64,000 bases of DNA from Propioniciclava coleopterorum (lineage in GTDB: Bacteria > Actinomycetota > Actinomycetes > Propionibacteriales > Propionibacteriaceae): positions 1,054,001-1,118,000 of the forward strand of contig NZ_CP049865.1 of the NCBI RefSeq assembly GCF_011393335.1. Reading direction: 5' to 3'. Both the position numbers and the translations under genes were made by a program. Each line of letters starts with the position of its first letter. Position 1 is the first letter of the stretch. The notes under the pieces are model-generated. The model searched no databases, had not been told where the DNA came from, and saw only the letters and a list, made by a program, of their open reading frames with translations. Positions 17,080 to 25,285 of the stretch are shown here, piece after piece.

Positions 17080-17783
17080 TCGATGCCGAGGTAGGTCTGC
17101 CGCACCCGGTCGTCTTGCAGCAGCGCCGCGCCGGTGTCGGACAGGGTGATCGACCCGACCTCCAGCACGTAGCCCTTGTCGGACAGCGCCAGCGCCGCCT
17201 GCGCGTTCTGCTCGACCAGCAGGATCGTCGTCCCGGACGCCTTGAGCTCGGCGATCGTCTTCATGATCTGGGTGGTCATGATCGGCGACAGCCCCATGGA
17301 CGGCTCGTCCAGCATGAGCAGGCGCGGCCGGCTCATCATGGCCCGCGCGATCGCCAGCATCTGCTGCTCGCCGCCGGAGAAGAGGCCCGCCGCCTGGCCG
17401 CGCCGCTCCCCCAGCACCGGGAACAGGGCGTACGAGCGGTCGAGGTCCTCGCGGACACCGGCGGCGTCCTTGCGGGTGTACGCGCCCAGCAGCAGGTTGT
17501 CCTCGACGCTCATGCGCGGGAACAGCCGGCGGCCCTCGGGGGACTGGGCGATCCCCAGCATGACGATCTGGTGCGCCGGGACGGCGTCGATCCGCCGCCC
17601 CTCGAACAGGATCTCGCCGGCGACCGGGCGCAGCAGGCCCGAGATGGTGCGCAGCGTGGTGGTCTTGCCGGCCCCGTTGGTCCCGAGCAGCGACACGATC
17701 TGCCCCTGCTCGACGGTGAAGCTGATCCCCTTGACCGCCTGCACCCTGCCGTAGGCGACGGCCAGGTCCTTGACCTCAAGCAT
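17073..17783 (-). CDS. livF: Branched-chain amino acid ABC transporter ATPase LivF
   Basis: 236-aa ABC ATPase. Walker A GTNGAGKT is at 34-41, the signature FSGGEQQM and Walker B LLMLDEPSMGLSP are intact, and the H-loop is replaced by the LivF-type VEQN. It energises uptake of leucine, isoleucine and valine (or a related amide) together with LivG and the LivHM channel. It is the last gene of the livKHMGF operon, and its start overlaps livG by 8 nt. Confidence 0.95.
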   Translation of the reverse strand: MLEVKDLAVAYGRVQAVKGISFTVEQGQIVSLLGTNGAGKTTTLRTISGLLRPVAGEILFEGRRIDAVPAHQIVMLGIAQSPEGRRLFPRMSVEDNLLLGAYTRKDAAGVREDLDRSYALFPVLGERRGQAAGLFSGGEQQMLAIARAMMSRPRLLMLDEPSMGLSPIMTTQIMKTIAELKASGTTILLVEQNAQAALALSDKGYVLEVGSITLSDTGAALLQDDRVRQTYLGIDA

Positions 17784-18741
17784 CGTTGCGTCCCTCCGGC
17801 TCGTGGCCCTCGTGCCTGTGCTCGCCCCGGTGCCGGCGGCCCAGGATGGGGTTGATGGCGTTCGGCGGGAACTCCAGCAGCGGCTTGTTCGGCGCCAGCG
17901 TCCGGCGGTCGGGCTCGGGCGCCTCCGGCTCGTCGCCGGTGTCGACCGGCGCGCCGATGTAGGCCTCGATGACCCGCTCGTCGTGCTGCACGACGGCGGG
18001 CACGTCGTCGATGAGCACCTCGCCGCGCACCAGGCACGCCACCCGGTCGCACAGGCTGAAGATGAACCGCATGTCGTGCTCGATCACCAGCACCGCCATG
18101 CCCAGCTCGCGGATCCGGGTGATGAGCGCCTCGGCCTCGCGGGTCTCCTGCGGGTTCATGCCGGCGGTCGGCTCGTCCAGCAGCAGCAGCTTGGGCTCCA
18201 GCGCCAGGGCGCGCGCGATCTCGAGGCGGCGCTGGTCGCCGTAGGGCAGGTTGCGGCTCAGCGAGTCGGCGTGGTCGCCCAGCCCGACGAACTCGAGCCA
18301 CTCGCGGGCCACCTCGCGGGTCTCCGCCTCCTCGCGGCGGTGCCGGGGCAGCCGGAAGATGGCGTCGAGCGCGTTGGTCTTCGTCCGGGCGTACCGGCCG
18401 ACCATCACGTTCTCCAGCGCCGTCATGTTGTGGAACAGCCGGATGTTCTGGAACGTCCGCGCCACGCCGGCCACCGCGACGCGCCGCGGCTTGGGCGGCA
18501 GCACCGCGCCGTCGAACAGCACCTGGCCCGACGTGGGCTGGTACATGCCGGTGAGGCAGTTGAAGAAGGTCGTCTTCCCCGCGCCGTTGGGCCCGATCAG
18601 CCCCACGATCTCGCCGGGGTGGATGTCGAGGTCCACCTTGTTGACGGCCGTCAGGCCGCCGAACTGCATGGTGACCTGGCGCGCGCTCAGCAGCGGCTCG
18701 GACGCCCGGGCATCGGCTCGGGTGGTCGCGGTCTCGGTCAT
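17776..18741 (-). CDS. livG: Branched-chain amino acid ABC transporter ATPase LivG
   Basis: 321-aa ABC ATPase with Walker A GPNGAGKT at 50-57 and the LivG-type signature LPYGDQRRLEIARAL in place of LSGGQ. LLLDEPTAGMNP and VIEHDM complete the site. It is longer than the usual 255-300 aa because of a C-terminal His/Glu-rich tail after residue 270 (GRRHRGEHRHEGHEPEG), which could be a metal-binding or regulatory appendage. The start overlaps the livM stop by 4 nt (ATGA). Confidence 0.95.
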   Translation of the reverse strand: MTETATTRADARASEPLLSARQVTMQFGGLTAVNKVDLDIHPGEIVGLIGPNGAGKTTFFNCLTGMYQPTSGQVLFDGAVLPPKPRRVAVAGVARTFQNIRLFHNMTALENVMVGRYARTKTNALDAIFRLPRHRREEAETREVAREWLEFVGLGDHADSLSRNLPYGDQRRLEIARALALEPKLLLLDEPTAGMNPQETREAEALITRIRELGMAVLVIEHDMRFIFSLCDRVACLVRGEVLIDDVPAVVQHDERVIEAYIGAPVDTGDEPEAPEPDRRTLAPNKPLLEFPPNAINPILGRRHRGEHRHEGHEPEGRNDA

Positions 18742-20465
18742 GCCTTCCCCTCCCCGGACGCCGCGGGCGCGGCCGTGGCGAGCCCCGGAGGCGCCTCGTC
18801 GGCCTCCTCGGCGAGTTCCTCGTCGTCGGCGTGGAACTCCAACTGCCGGCGCTGGTCGGGCAGCAGGCCCTCGGGCCGGAACCGCATCATGACGATGAGC
18901 AGCAGGCCGAACAACAGCAGCCGGTAGTCCTCGAAGAAGCGCAGCTTCTCGGGCAGCAGCTTCAGGATCGCCGCGCCGACCAGGACGCCGCCGACGGTGC
19001 CCATGCCGCCGAGCACGATGCCCGCCACCAGGAACGCCGACTCCATGAAGATGTACTGGTCGGGCGTGACCGACACGTCCACGTGCGCCTTCACCGACCC
19101 GGCGACGCCGGCCAGGAACGCGCCGCCGGCGAAGGCCAGCAGCTTGAGCCCGAAGACGTTGACTCCCATAGCCTCGGCGGCGCGTTCGTCCTCGCGGATC
19201 GCGACCCAGCCGCGCCCGATGCGCGACTTGTTGAGGTTGACGAAGACCGTGATGATCAGGCCCATCACCAGCAGGAGCAGCCAGTAGTAGTTCGCGAAGC
19301 GTCCGATCTCGAAGCCGAGGATCGTGTGGCTCTCGCCGAAGTCGAACCCGAAGAGGTTCAGGTTCGGGATCGCGGGGATGCCGTTGGAGCCGCGGGTGAT
19401 GTTCGGCCCGTCGGTGCCGTCGAGGTTGTTCATGGTGATGCGGAAGATCTCGCCGAACGCGAGCGTCACGATGGCCAGGTAGTCGCCGGACACCCGCAGG
19501 GTCGGCGAGCCGATGATGAGGCCCAGGATCGCGGACACGCAGCCGGCGATCAGCATGACGACCGGGAAGGGCGGGTGCCACCCGATCGTCGCGAACGCCG
19601 ACTCGCTGAGCGTGGCGGCCGTGAAGGCGCCCGCGCCGAGGAAGGCGATGTAGCCCAGGTCGAGCAGGCCTGCCAGGCCGACGACGATGTTGAGGCCCAT
19701 CGCGGTGGCGGCGAAGATCAGGACGCCGGCCGCGATCGACATGTTGGCGTCCGAGCCGTCCTGGGTGAACGGGAACACGAACGCCACCACGAACGCCGCG
19801 AGCACCAGCGCCGACCGGTTGGCCTGCGCGGCGGCGCTCACCCAGCCCATGACGCCGAGCGCCGCCGCGACCCAGACGGCCAGGCCGGCGAAGGCCGCGA
19901 AGGTGACGAACGCGCCCGGGTCCTCCAGGCCCAGCCCGTAGGCGGCCGCGGCCAGCACGAGCGCCAGGACGACGACGATGCCGAGGATCTGCACCCAGGA
20001 GGGCGTCTTGAGCCAGCGAAGGCGCGGGTCGGCCCCCGCGGGCAGCGCCCGGGTCGCGACGGCGGCGAGCGCGGCGCCGGCGACGCCGACCCAGGCGCCC
20101 GGTTCGAGCGCGACCAAGCCGCCCAGTTCGAGCGCGGCCGACGCCGCCGCCAGCGCCTGGTAGACCAGGGACGCCACCGCGGCCGTCTTGGCGCCGCGGT
20201 TGAAGTTCAGCAGGCGCCGCAGCCGCGCGGGCGCCTTGGCCGCGACGAACGGCCCCAGCGCCAGGCAGGCGACGATGATCAGGCCCAGCGCGAAGCCGAG
20301 CCACTGCAGCAGCGACGGTTCGCCGTAGTAGGTGACGTCGTCGAGCGCCTCGGGGCGGTAGGCCCACGGCAGGAACGCGGCCGCCATCACGGCGAGCCCG
20401 CCGACGATGGCCACCCAGCGGGCCGGGACGGCCCACCGGACCAGCAGGTCGTTCAGCTTGCTCAT
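18738..20465 (-). CDS. livM: Branched-chain amino acid permease LivM with long N-terminal membrane extension
   Basis: 575-aa inner-membrane permease. The C-terminal 340 residues are a standard LivM with GLNIVVGLAGLLDLGYIAFLGAGAF, GDYLAIVTLAFGEI and the ABC-contact loop IREDERAAEAMGVN. The first 230 residues are extra. They hold about six hydrophobic segments (near 15-33, 58-78, 100-120, 125-145, 170-190 and 200-220) separated by basic loops, and are not part of the usual permease fold. The protein ends in an acidic/Ala tail. Starts and stops overlap livG and livH by 4 nt each. Confidence 0.92.
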   Translation of the reverse strand: MSKLNDLLVRWAVPARWVAIVGGLAVMAAAFLPWAYRPEALDDVTYYGEPSLLQWLGFALGLIIVACLALGPFVAAKAPARLRRLLNFNRGAKTAAVASLVYQALAAASAALELGGLVALEPGAWVGVAGAALAAVATRALPAGADPRLRWLKTPSWVQILGIVVVLALVLAAAAYGLGLEDPGAFVTFAAFAGLAVWVAAALGVMGWVSAAAQANRSALVLAAFVVAFVFPFTQDGSDANMSIAAGVLIFAATAMGLNIVVGLAGLLDLGYIAFLGAGAFTAATLSESAFATIGWHPPFPVVMLIAGCVSAILGLIIGSPTLRVSGDYLAIVTLAFGEIFRITMNNLDGTDGPNITRGSNGIPAIPNLNLFGFDFGESHTILGFEIGRFANYYWLLLLVMGLIITVFVNLNKSRIGRGWVAIREDERAAEAMGVNVFGLKLLAFAGGAFLAGVAGSVKAHVDVSVTPDQYIFMESAFLVAGIVLGGMGTVGGVLVGAAILKLLPEKLRFFEDYRLLLFGLLLIVMMRFRPEGLLPDQRRQLEFHADDEELAEEADEAPPGLATAAPAASGEGKA

Positions 20466-21421
20466 GCGCGGTCCACCACCTTCGCACCCAGGAGGCCCTG
20501 GGGTCGGAACACCAGCACCAGGATCAGGATCGCGAACGCCCAGACGTCCTTCCAGGCCGAACTGCCGAACTGGCCGGGGATGTACGTGGTGGCCATGGCC
20601 TCCACGACGCCGAGCACCAGGCCGCCGACGACGGCGCCGTTGATGTTGCCGATGCCGCCCAGCACGGCGGCGGTGAAGGCCTTCATGCCGGCCATGAAGC
20701 CCATCTGGAAGTCGATGTTGTTGTAGCGCAGGCCGTGCGCGACGCCCGCGACGGCGGCCAGCGCGGCACCGACGGCGAACGCGGTGGCGATGGCGCGGTC
20801 GACGTTGATGCCCATCAGCCGCGCCGTGTCGGCGTCCTGGCTGGTCGCCTGCATGGCGCGACCCATCCGGGTCTTGTTCACGAACCACCACAGGACGGTG
20901 GCGCAGACGAAGAGCGCGCCGAGGGTGAAGATCGCGGAGAACTGGATCGTCACCCCGCCCAGTTGCAGCGAGCGGCCGGTCAGGCCCTCGATGACCGGGA
21001 AGGGGATCGCGCGGCGGCTGTCGGGGAAGCCGGGGATCCGCCCGTAGAACAGCCGGACGGCCTCCTGCAGGGCGATCGACAGGCCGATCGCGGAGATGAG
21101 GGGCGCCAGGCGCGGCGCGTTGCGCAGTGGCCGGTAGGCGAACCTCTCCATCAGCAACGCGGTCACCACCGAGACCAGGACGCCCCCCAGGATCATCGCC
21201 GGGAGCATGATGCCGAGCGCGAAGCCCACCGACACCTTCGTCGGCGAGCCCATCAGCATCCAGGTGGTGTAGGCGCCGAACGCGCCCATCATGAAGACCT
21301 CACCGTGGGCGAAGTTGATCAGCTGCACGATGCCGTACACGACGGTGTACCCAACCGCGATCAGCGCGTAGAGCGCGCCCAGGCTGAGCCCGTTGATGAG
21401 TTGCTGGATGAAAAGGTCCAT
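20462..21421 (-). CDS. livH: Branched-chain amino acid permease LivH
   Basis: 319-aa inner-membrane channel subunit with about eight membrane helices, opening MDLFIQQLINGLSLGALYALIAVGYT as in all LivH proteins. The ATPase-contact loop RMGRAMQATSQDADTARLMGIN and the GGIGNINGAVVGGL helix are present. I start at ATG 21421 because the upstream part of the open frame is not family-like. A stem-loop lies between this gene and livK, so permease expression may be set below that of the binding protein. Confidence 0.95.
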   Translation of the reverse strand: MDLFIQQLINGLSLGALYALIAVGYTVVYGIVQLINFAHGEVFMMGAFGAYTTWMLMGSPTKVSVGFALGIMLPAMILGGVLVSVVTALLMERFAYRPLRNAPRLAPLISAIGLSIALQEAVRLFYGRIPGFPDSRRAIPFPVIEGLTGRSLQLGGVTIQFSAIFTLGALFVCATVLWWFVNKTRMGRAMQATSQDADTARLMGINVDRAIATAFAVGAALAAVAGVAHGLRYNNIDFQMGFMAGMKAFTAAVLGGIGNINGAVVGGLVLGVVEAMATTYIPGQFGSSAWKDVWAFAILILVLVFRPQGLLGAKVVDRA

Positions 21422-21440
21422 CGGCGTCCCCCGTTCACGG

Positions 21441-21471
21441 GTGAGGGGCCGACCTCGAGTCGGCCCCTCAC
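21441..21471 (-). terminator. Intercistronic stem-loop between livK and livH
   Basis: Perfect 13-bp stem GTGAGGGGCCGAC/GTCGGCCCCTCAC (21441-21453 / 21459-21471) with a 5-nt loop and no U-tract on the minus strand. It sits 15 nt after the livK stop and 20 nt before livH. It may act as a partial terminator or a 3' mRNA stabiliser that gives the binding protein higher expression. Confidence 0.65.
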
Positions 21472-21485
21472 CACGTCGTCGTCGA

Positions 21486-22706
21486 TTACTTGAAGTCCTC
21501 GGTCTTGTCGGCCTTCCAGGCCCCACCCTCGACCTTGTAGACGGTCAGGACGCGGGCCTTGCTGTCGCCGAACTCGTTGAACGCGACCGCGCCGGAGGCG
21601 CCGTTGAACGAGACCTTGCCGAGCGCCTCGACGGTGCCCTTACGGGCCGAGGTGGCGTCCTTGGCGTCCTTCAGGCTGACCTTGAGGGCCTCGATGATGG
21701 ACTGGGCCGCGTCGTAGGAGTACATGCCGTAGGCGCCGTAGCTCTCCTTGTAGCCGCCCTTGCCGTAGGCGTCCAGGAAGGCCTTGGCCGAGGCCAGCGA
21801 CTCGGCGGGGGCGCCGACCGACGTCGCGAGGTCGCCGTTGGAGGTCGCACCGGCGAGCTCGATGAACGCCGGGTCGAAGATGCCGTCGCCGCCCATGAGG
21901 GGGACGTTCAGGCCTGCGGCCTTCATCTGCTGGCTCAGCGGGCCGGCCTGCGGGTACTCGCCGCCGTAGTAGACGGCCGCGGGACCGGCCGCCTTGACCT
22001 TGGAGATGACCGCGGAGAAGTCCTTGTCGTCGGGGTTGATGGTCTCCTCGCCGACCACATCGCCGCCGCTGGCCTTGAACGCCGTCGCGAAGGCCGACGC
22101 CAGGCCCTGGCCGTAGGCCTTCTTGTCGTTGATCGTGGCGACCTGCTTGATGCCCTGATCGAGGAGGTACTTCGCCGCGAACGGACCCTGGACGTCGTCG
22201 GTGGTGCAGGTGCGGAAGTAGGTGGTGTAGGCGCGCTTCGGGTTCGCCAGGTCGGCGCCCTTGGTCAGCGACGGGTTGGTGTTGGCCGGGGACACCAGCG
22301 CGATGCCCGCGGACTCGAAGATGGGCTGGATCGCCTGGCCGACCGAGGAGTTCAGCGGGCCGACGACACCGACGACGTCCTTGTCGCCGGTGAGCTTGGT
22401 GGCCGCGTTCTTGCCGGCGTCGGGGCTGGCCTGGTCGTCCTCGGAGACGAACTGGAGCTCCCAGCCGGGGATCGCGCCGGACTCGTTGGCCTGCTTGACC
22501 GCCAGGTCGACCGAGTTGCGCATGCCGGCGCCCATCGCGGACAGGCCGCCCGACAGCGGCGCGATGAGGCCGATCTTGGCGATCTTCTTGCCACCGCCCT
22601 GGGTTGCCCCGGCGGTCGGCTCGGCGCTGCGCTGCCCACAGCCGGCGAGTGTCAAAGAGGCGATGAGCAGGCCGGAGATGCCGGCCGCGGCGAGACGTCG
22701 ATTCAC
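21486..22706 (-). CDS. livK: Branched-chain amino acid ABC transporter substrate-binding lipoprotein LivK
   Basis: 406-aa periplasmic-type binding protein anchored as a lipoprotein. A signal peptide with lipobox LTLAGC is followed by a Gly/Lys linker. The type I periplasmic fold shows IGLIAPLSGGLSAMGAGMRNSVDLAV, the usual ligand-loop region. I start at GTG 22706 because AGGAGG lies 6 nt upstream, so the earlier in-frame ATG at 22769 is not needed. It is the first gene of livKHMGF, with a possible -10 at 22757-22762 (TACTGT). Confidence 0.94.
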   Translation of the reverse strand: MNRRLAAAGISGLLIASLTLAGCGQRSAEPTAGATQGGGKKIAKIGLIAPLSGGLSAMGAGMRNSVDLAVKQANESGAIPGWELQFVSEDDQASPDAGKNAATKLTGDKDVVGVVGPLNSSVGQAIQPIFESAGIALVSPANTNPSLTKGADLANPKRAYTTYFRTCTTDDVQGPFAAKYLLDQGIKQVATINDKKAYGQGLASAFATAFKASGGDVVGEETINPDDKDFSAVISKVKAAGPAAVYYGGEYPQAGPLSQQMKAAGLNVPLMGGDGIFDPAFIELAGATSNGDLATSVGAPAESLASAKAFLDAYGKGGYKESYGAYGMYSYDAAQSIIEALKVSLKDAKDATSARKGTVEALGKVSFNGASGAVAFNEFGDSKARVLTVYKVEGGAWKADKTEDFK

Positions 22707-22756
22707 AGGTTCCTCCTGAATGGAACTGCGCGGGCGTGCCCGCTTGGATGGCGAGA

Positions 22757-22762
22757 ACAGTA
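22757..22762 (-). promoter_or_regulatory. Possible -10 of the liv operon promoter
   Basis: Minus-strand TACTGT about 51 nt before livK. It is the best hexamer in the leader. No convincing -35 is visible, so confidence is low. Confidence 0.3.
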
Positions 22763-22867
22763 AGTTCACGCCTCCCCGCTTGGGAACACCCGGGACCCGA
22801 CTGAATCCTTTCCTTTACCGAGCCGTTACCGCAGGGGCCTCCGGGTCACCCGCGCCGGTGACAGCCC

Positions 22868-22873
22868 TACTCT
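22868..22873 (+). promoter_or_regulatory. Putative -10 of leaderless PIG-L gene
   Basis: TACTCT ends exactly 6 nt before ATG 22880, and no ribosome binding site is present. Confidence 0.5.
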
Positions 22874-22879
22874 GGTCCC

Positions 22880-23611
22880 ATGCCCGATGCGATGAAGCCC
22901 GAACCCTTCCCCGACCACGACATCCGCCGCGTGCTCGCGGTGGTCGCCCACCCCGACGACATGGAGTACGGCTGGTCGGCGGTCGTCCACCACTGGACGG
23001 CCGCGGGCGTCGAGGTGGCCTACCTGCTGCTCACCCACGGCGAGGCGGGGATGCAGATCGACCCGGCCGAGGTGGGGCCCCTGCGCGCCGCCGAGCAGCG
23101 GGCCGCCTGCGACGCGGTGGGCGTCGAGCGACTCACGCTGCTCAACCACGCCGACGGCCGGCTCATGCCGACGCTGGACCTGCGCCGCGACATCGCCCGC
23201 GAGATCCGCACCTTCCGGCCCGACGCCGTCCTCACCATGACCTGGGACGTCGTGGCGCCGTGGGGGCTCAACCAGGCCGACCACCGCGCCGCCGGGCTGT
23301 CGACGCTCGACGGGTGCCGCGACGCGGACAACACCTGGGTGTTCCCCGACCTGGCCGAGACGGGGCTGGCCAAGTGGGGCCCGGCGTGGCTGCTGGTCGG
23401 CGGCACGTCCGACCCGAACTACGGGATCGCGCTGGAGCCCGCCGACGTGGACGCCGCGGTGCGCTCGCTGGCGGCCCACGAGGCCTACCTCGCCGCGCTG
23501 GGCCCGGACTACCCGGCGCCCGACGACTTCCTGCGTCCCGCCTTCAAGGGCCAGGGGGAGGCGCTCGGCACCGAGGACGCCTACCTGTTCACCGGCCACC
23601 GCCTGCGCTGA
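22880..23611 (+). CDS. PIG-L (LmbE-like) family deacetylase
   Basis: 243-aa zinc-dependent N-acetylglucosaminyl deacetylase fold. The metal motif AHPDD is at 23-27, and the ADHRAAG histidine segment lies near 136. The family includes mycothiol enzymes MshB and Mca, but this protein lacks the length and diagnostic segments of either. Its substrate could be another GlcNAc derivative. It stands alone with a leaderless-type promoter and is followed by a strong bidirectional terminator. Confidence 0.82.
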   Translation: MPDAMKPEPFPDHDIRRVLAVVAHPDDMEYGWSAVVHHWTAAGVEVAYLLLTHGEAGMQIDPAEVGPLRAAEQRAACDAVGVERLTLLNHADGRLMPTLDLRRDIAREIRTFRPDAVLTMTWDVVAPWGLNQADHRAAGLSTLDGCRDADNTWVFPDLAETGLAKWGPAWLLVGGTSDPNYGIALEPADVDAAVRSLAAHEAYLAALGPDYPAPDDFLRPAFKGQGEALGTEDAYLFTGHRLR

Positions 23612-23631
23612 CGCGCACGCCCGGACGCCGG

Positions 23632-23669
23632 CGACCCGCCCGCCATCGGACCGATCGGCGGGCGGGTCG
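23632..23669. terminator. Strong bidirectional terminator
   Basis: Perfect 13-bp stem CGACCCGCCCGCC (23632-23644) / GGCGGGCGGGTCG (23657-23669), with further ATCG/CGAT pairing inside the loop. It lies between the stops of convergent genes. Confidence 0.75.
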
Positions 23670-23686
23670 TCGCAGCGGTGCGACCG

Positions 23687-24679
23687 TCAGGAGGCGACGG
23701 GCTCGGCGTCGCGTGCCTGCGCGCGGTCGGCGCTGCGGCGGTAGTACATCGCCAGCATCGCGCCGGACAGGTTGTGCCAGATCGAGAACACCGCGCCGGG
23801 CAGCGCGGCCACCGGGTTGAAGTACTGGGCGGCCAGGCCCGCGGCGAGCCCGGAGTTCTGCATGCCGACCTCGATCGAGACGGTGCGGCACGAGCGCGGC
23901 GGGAGCTTGAACAGTCGGCCCGCGCCGTACCCGAGCAGGTAGCCCAGCCCGTTGTGCAGCACGACGGCCGCGAACACGATCAGGCCGGCGCTGATGACCT
24001 TGTCGGCCGAGCCGGAGACCACAGCCGCGACCACGCCCGAAATGGCGACCACCGAGATCCAGGGCATCGCGGGCAGCAGCGGCTCGAACACCCGGGGCAA
24101 CAGCAATCGCAGCACGAGCCCGCCCAGCACGGGGATCAGCACGATCTGCAGGATGCTCAGCGCCATCCCCGCCCCGTCCACGGCCATGAACTGGCCGGCC
24201 AGCAGCAGGGTGAGGGCGGGGGTCAGGATCGGCGCGAGCAGCGTGGAGACCGAGGTCATCGTCACCGACAGCGCGGTGTCCGCCTTGGCGAGGTAGCTCA
24301 CGACGTTGGAGGCCGTCCCGCCCGGCGCGCAGCCGACCAGGATGACGCCGGCCGCAAGATCGGGCGGCAGTTGCAGCGCCAGCGCGACGCCCAGCCCGAC
24401 GAGCGGCATGATCGCGTACTGGGCCACCACACCGATCAGGATGGGCAGCGGCCGGGTCAGCACCAGCTTGAAGTCGGACACCTTCAGCGTCAGGCCCATG
24501 CCGAACATGATGACCATCAGCAGGGTGTTGACGTGGGGCGCCAGCGTCTTGGCGGTGGGCGCCGCGAAGTAGCCGAAGGCTGCGGCGGCCAGCACGAGAA
24601 GGGGGAACACCGTCACCGCGACGGTGGCGCTGCGGTCCTCGGGCGTGCGGTTCAGGGTGGTCTTCGGGGGCTCGCTCAC
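23687..24679 (-). CDS. Bile acid:sodium symporter (BASS) family transporter
   Basis: 330-aa membrane protein with about nine to ten helices. The family marks are MVIMFGMGLTLKVSDF near the start, the unwound-helix segment GCAPGGTASNVVSYLAKADTALS that forms the sodium sites, and SIEVGMQNSGLAAGLA. Homologues move organic anions such as pantoate, pyruvate or bile acids with sodium. The substrate here is unknown. It is a single gene bounded by a terminator on its 3' side. Confidence 0.88.
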   Translation of the reverse strand: MSEPPKTTLNRTPEDRSATVAVTVFPLLVLAAAAFGYFAAPTAKTLAPHVNTLLMVIMFGMGLTLKVSDFKLVLTRPLPILIGVVAQYAIMPLVGLGVALALQLPPDLAAGVILVGCAPGGTASNVVSYLAKADTALSVTMTSVSTLLAPILTPALTLLLAGQFMAVDGAGMALSILQIVLIPVLGGLVLRLLLPRVFEPLLPAMPWISVVAISGVVAAVVSGSADKVISAGLIVFAAVVLHNGLGYLLGYGAGRLFKLPPRSCRTVSIEVGMQNSGLAAGLAAQYFNPVAALPGAVFSIWHNLSGAMLAMYYRRSADRAQARDAEPVAS

Positions 24680-24722
24680 CGTCCCGGTCTACCCGACCGT
24701 CTCACCGTTCGGAGAATCCGTC

Positions 24723-25214
24723 TCAGATCGTGGGCATCGGGCCGAGGCCGCATTCGGGCCGGTCCGCCAGCAGGACGCGCATCGCGCGGGCATGCTGATC
24801 CCCCAGTTCGGGGAAGGAATCCGGCCGGAAGAACGCGGCCTCGGTGTTCTCGCCGTCGGCGGGGTGGGGCTCGCCGGACACGGCCCGCGCCAGGAACGTG
24901 TGGTTGATGTACTGCGTCTGGTCGCCGTTGCCGTAGGTGACCACGTCGGTCACGTCCTGCCAGACGAGGCGCTCGACCTCGGCGGTCACCCCGGCCTCCT
25001 CGAGCACCTCGCGGGACGCCGCCTCCCAGGGGTGCTCGCCCGGGTCGATGATCCCGGTGACCGGCGACCAGGCGCCCGACTCGGCGCTGCGGACCAGCAG
25101 CCACTCCCGGCCGTCCGGCCCCTCCCGGTGCACGCCGACGGTGACCCCGGAGAGCCACAGCATGCGGGTGCCGACCGCCGCGCGCAGGTCGAGGATGAAG
25201 TCGGGGGTCGCCAT
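24723..25214 (-). CDS. NUDIX hydrolase
   Basis: 163-aa NUDIX pyrophosphohydrolase with the box GIIDPGEHPWEAASREVLEEAG, a good match to GX5EX7REUXEEXGU. N-terminal LRAAVGTRMLWLSGVTVGVHR and the substrate loop resemble actinobacterial NUDIX proteins of broad nucleotide specificity. It follows the SNF2 gene on the same strand and has its own leaderless-type promoter. Confidence 0.85.
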   Translation of the reverse strand: MATPDFILDLRAAVGTRMLWLSGVTVGVHREGPDGREWLLVRSAESGAWSPVTGIIDPGEHPWEAASREVLEEAGVTAEVERLVWQDVTDVVTYGNGDQTQYINHTFLARAVSGEPHPADGENTEAAFFRPDSFPELGDQHARAMRVLLADRPECGLGPMPTI

Positions 25215-25221
25215 GGCGTCC

Positions 25222-25227
25222 ACTGTA
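25222..25227 (-). promoter_or_regulatory. Putative -10 of leaderless NUDIX gene
   Basis: Minus-strand TACAGT ends 7 nt before ATG 25214, with no Shine-Dalgarno. Confidence 0.4.
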
Positions 25228-25285
25228 GGCAGCCGCGCGGCTCCCCCGGACCGGGTGGCCGGACGCGGACGCCGCGCCGCCCGCG

